Positions 62,114-64,000 of a stretch of DNA of 64,000 nt are shown here, in pieces; position 1 is the stretch's first letter, and every line of letters begins with the position of its first letter. A program made the translations under genes and the position numbers. The notes beneath the pieces were generated by a model. That model searched no databases. It saw nothing but the letters and a program-made list of their open reading frames with translations, and had not been told where the DNA came from. Origin of the DNA: Thiocapsa bogorovii (lineage in GTDB: Bacteria; Pseudomonadota; Gammaproteobacteria; Chromatiales; Chromatiaceae); NCBI RefSeq assembly GCF_021228795.1, contig NZ_CP089309.1, forward strand, positions 5,143,501 through 5,207,500. Direction: 5' to 3'.

Positions 62114-63201
62114 CGTGCGGATCCTCCATTGGATACGGCTTGTTTTATTGTTTCTGGCGAAGGCGCGTTGATCGTTGTGATGATACTTGGGTCGAGCTTG
62201 AGGTCATCGCCGTTACGGCCGAGTGGACGGCTCTTGACCCAGGTCGTCCAGCCCAGCCTTCCCGCTTGGCCCAGGCATGTCTGCGGGACTTCCGGCTGCG
62301 CCAACACCGGGTTCAGATCCCAGCCGATCTGATCGCCGATGTAATTGCGCACGATGGCCTTGACCGCATCCAGGCTCTTGCCCCCCGGCAGCAGGCGCAG
62401 GTAGTCCGGCAACTTCAGCGGTCCGATGCGGACCCTGAACTTGGACTGATGGTCCCAGACGCGGCCGCCGACCGTCGTCGTCTGACCAAGCGCACCGGTG
62501 TTCGGCGACTCTCCGAGGCGCCAGCGGCAGTCATTCGGCAGCGTGAGCCAATGGCCGACGAATTCCTCGATCTGGACCGGCAGTTTCAGAAAGTCCGCGA
62601 GGATGGCGCGCAACCCTTCCGGATGCCGTGCCTGGCAGGCGAGATGACCGGTGAAGTGCAGCTTTAGGAGATCTGGCATCTTGTCCCGATCGGCGCAGGA
62701 AAACATGCCGGTGCCCTGCAGCGCGCCGAGGTAGACGGCGAATCGGTGCCTGTCGGCACGGTCGAAGGCGACCGCGGGCTGCGCCTGTGCCCAGGCTCGG
62801 TAGAACAGCCCGAGCATGCGGTGATTGAAGAGATCGAGAAAGCGGGCGAAGGTGGGGTCGTCGTTGTTGCGCAAGCGGTCCCGCGCGTAGTCGGTCAGGT
62901 GCAGAGGCAAGGGGCCATTCGGGCCGAGAAGACCAAGAAAATGGACCAGCAACAGCGGCGGGAGTCCGGCGCCGCGGCGCTGCAGAGCGGCAAGTTCGGC
63001 CGGTGCAAAGATCATCGACGGTGTCTGGCCGAGTCGGATCGGATCGTCCGCCGCCTTGGCCGAGCTGGCGACCCGTGGTCGCTCGGGATACCGGCACTCC
63101 AACTGCCGCAGCGTCTGCAGGAAACTGAAACGCCAGGGTTCGCGCTCCAGTTCGCTGAGCAGCGCTAGAGGGTCGGGCGCAGGCCGATGGTCGCCGGCCA
63201 T
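62110..63201 (-). CDS. tssG: T6SS baseplate protein TssG
   Basis: A 363-residue TssG (ImpH) of the wedge complex TssE-F-G. Diagnostic segments: PWRFSFLQTLRQLECRYPER, VHFLGLLGPNGPLPLHLTDY, RLGTLQ-type core and VRIGPLKLPDYLRLLPGGK. Overlaps the 3' end of tssF by 37 bp and clpV by 4 bp, so the three are translationally coupled. Confidence 0.95.
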   Translation of the reverse strand: MAGDHRPAPDPLALLSELEREPWRFSFLQTLRQLECRYPERPRVASSAKAADDPIRLGQTPSMIFAPAELAALQRRGAGLPPLLLVHFLGLLGPNGPLPLHLTDYARDRLRNNDDPTFARFLDLFNHRMLGLFYRAWAQAQPAVAFDRADRHRFAVYLGALQGTGMFSCADRDKMPDLLKLHFTGHLACQARHPEGLRAILADFLKLPVQIEEFVGHWLTLPNDCRWRLGESPNTGALGQTTTVGGRVWDHQSKFRVRIGPLKLPDYLRLLPGGKSLDAVKAIVRNYIGDQIGWDLNPVLAQPEVPQTCLGQAGRLGWTTWVKSRPLGRNGDDLKLDPSIITTINAPSPETIKQAVSNGGSAR

Positions 63202-64000
63202 CGCTTCAGCTCTCCGCGGTCGGGGGTCGTGAGCAAGGTCTCGGTAAATCCGTTGATGGAGGCATAGCGCGCGAAGAAGCGCTCGAGGACCGTGCCTAAC
63301 AGGTATGCACCGGTCCCCTCGAAGGCGCTCTCATCGAGGTCGAGCGCGATCTCGATTCCACGGGCATAGGTGATCGGGCGCACGCCGGGGAGACGGCGCG
63401 TGATGGGGCGCGAAGACACCGAGCGGAGCCCCTCGAGCTGATGGCGCGCCCCGGCGACGGTGAGGTCCGCGTATAGGGCCAACAATTCGCGCAGCGCTCC
63501 GGCACCGGTTCCGCCGTCGGTATCGGTGATGGACAAATAGTTCAGGGAAAGATGGCTGATCAGTCGCCAGGCCGTATCGCCGTGCGCATGGGATGGTTTC
63601 GGCGCGGTCGGTCCAGCACGCACCCGCACGGCCTGCACCGGAGCCCCGGATTCGAGAGAGAAGTCCGTCTTGCCCGCACCCACGGGCATTTGCAGCGGTA
63701 GGTCTCGATTGGTGCAGAGACAGGTGACCCCGAGCTGGCGCAGTTCTGCTGACCAGGGTGCCGCGGCGGCATCGACCAGGTTGACGTAGAGTTCGCTGCC
63801 GGAATAGCTCGATCGCGGACCCTGTCTGCGCTGACGCGACGAGAGTCTGCGGGGGACGCGGTGCACGCTGTAATAGGCCGGATGCTCGTCGGGGTGGGTT
63901 AGGTCGGTTGCGGCGTAGAAAGGACGAAATTCGCGGGAGGTCGTGCTCGATGCCCCATAGCCGGATACACCGTCGACACGATAGATCTCGAAGTCCATGG
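63165..64000 (-). CDS. tssF: T6SS baseplate protein TssF, C-terminal part (cut by window edge)
   Basis: The last 278 codons or so of TssF (ImpG); the frame is open across the window edge, so the Met at 63998 is not the true start. Typical sequence includes FEIYRVDGVSGYG, EFRPFYAATD, WRLISHLSLNYLSI, RRLPGVRPITYARGIEI and the terminal YLLGTVLERFFARYASINGF. The tssE, tssB, tssC and hcp genes usually found with tssF are not visible here and may lie just outside. Confidence 0.95.
   Translation of the reverse strand, partial: MDFEIYRVDGVSGYGASSTTSREFRPFYAATDLTHPDEHPAYYSVHRVPRRLSSRQRRQGPRSSYSGSELYVNLVDAAAAPWSAELRQLGVTCLCTNRDLPLQMPVGAGKTDFSLESGAPVQAVRVRAGPTAPKPSHAHGDTAWRLISHLSLNYLSITDTDGGTGAGALRELLALYADLTVAGARHQLEGLRSVSSRPITRRLPGVRPITYARGIEIALDLDESAFEGTGAYLLGTVLERFFARYASINGFTETLLTTPDRGELKRWPATIGLRPTL

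Overview
The window is high-GC bacterial chromosome from a gammaproteobacterium. The gene families and housekeeping neighbourhoods (ilvBHC, uvrC-pgsA, tRNA-Gly, maeA-fumC, moaB-moeA-moaD) resemble those of purple sulfur bacteria (Chromatiaceae such as Thiocapsa or Thiocystis), but that placement is an inference from protein style and was not searched.

Layout. 1-5.6 kb: the end-truncated proS, a PilZ protein, and the branched-chain amino acid genes ilvB-ilvH-ilvC, closed by a double hairpin. 6.3-8.4 kb: molybdenum cofactor genes moaB-moeA-moaD on the minus strand. 8.5-13 kb: small membrane protein, CBS protein, unknown protein, then a nitrosative-stress group (HPP-family membrane protein, YgbA-type protein, NnrS) with two nearly identical FNR/DNR-type palindromes. 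13-15.8 kb: uvrC, pgsA and tRNA-Gly(GCC). 15.9-16.6 kb: a decayed helicase beside the tRNA. 16.7-19.9 kb: maeA and fumC. 20-23.3 kb: a degenerate stretch surrounding an FHA-transmembrane-lytic transglycosylase protein, then an AT-rich region.

23.3-64 kb is dominated by a type VI secretion system (T6SS). The left part has a repeat-bearing autotransporter, a lipoprotein hydrolase, a Sel1 lipoprotein and a giant Ser/Thr kinase with a SUMF1-like C-terminus. The core operon fha-tssJ-tssK-tssL-tssM-tagF-pppA follows on the plus strand. Then come a short autotransporter barrel, vgrG and a cargo region. The cargo holds a DUF6484 protein, DUF2169 adaptor, ketosynthase-like protein and DUF4150-GHH2 nuclease effector with a propeller-like probable immunity protein. 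A toxin-antitoxin pair, a group II intron and a TIGR02270 protein follow, then an M15-type peptidoglycan hydrolase with a secreted partner, and a TIR-FHA fusion. On the minus strand clpV-tssG-tssF runs off the right edge. Genes for TssA, TssB, TssC, TssE and Hcp are not in the window and may lie beyond that edge.

How it fits together. Kinase, PP2C phosphatase and the core FHA protein form a threonine-phosphorylation control circuit like that known for T6SS activation. This locus adds two further FHA proteins: a membrane-anchored lytic transglycosylase, which could open the wall for the apparatus, and a TIR-domain protein. That three-reader phospho-signalling layout, with a TIR domain wired into it, is the most unusual feature. 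The cargo region shows repeated signs of modular acquisition: a composition drop, a mobile intron, a toxin-antitoxin pair and short repeats.
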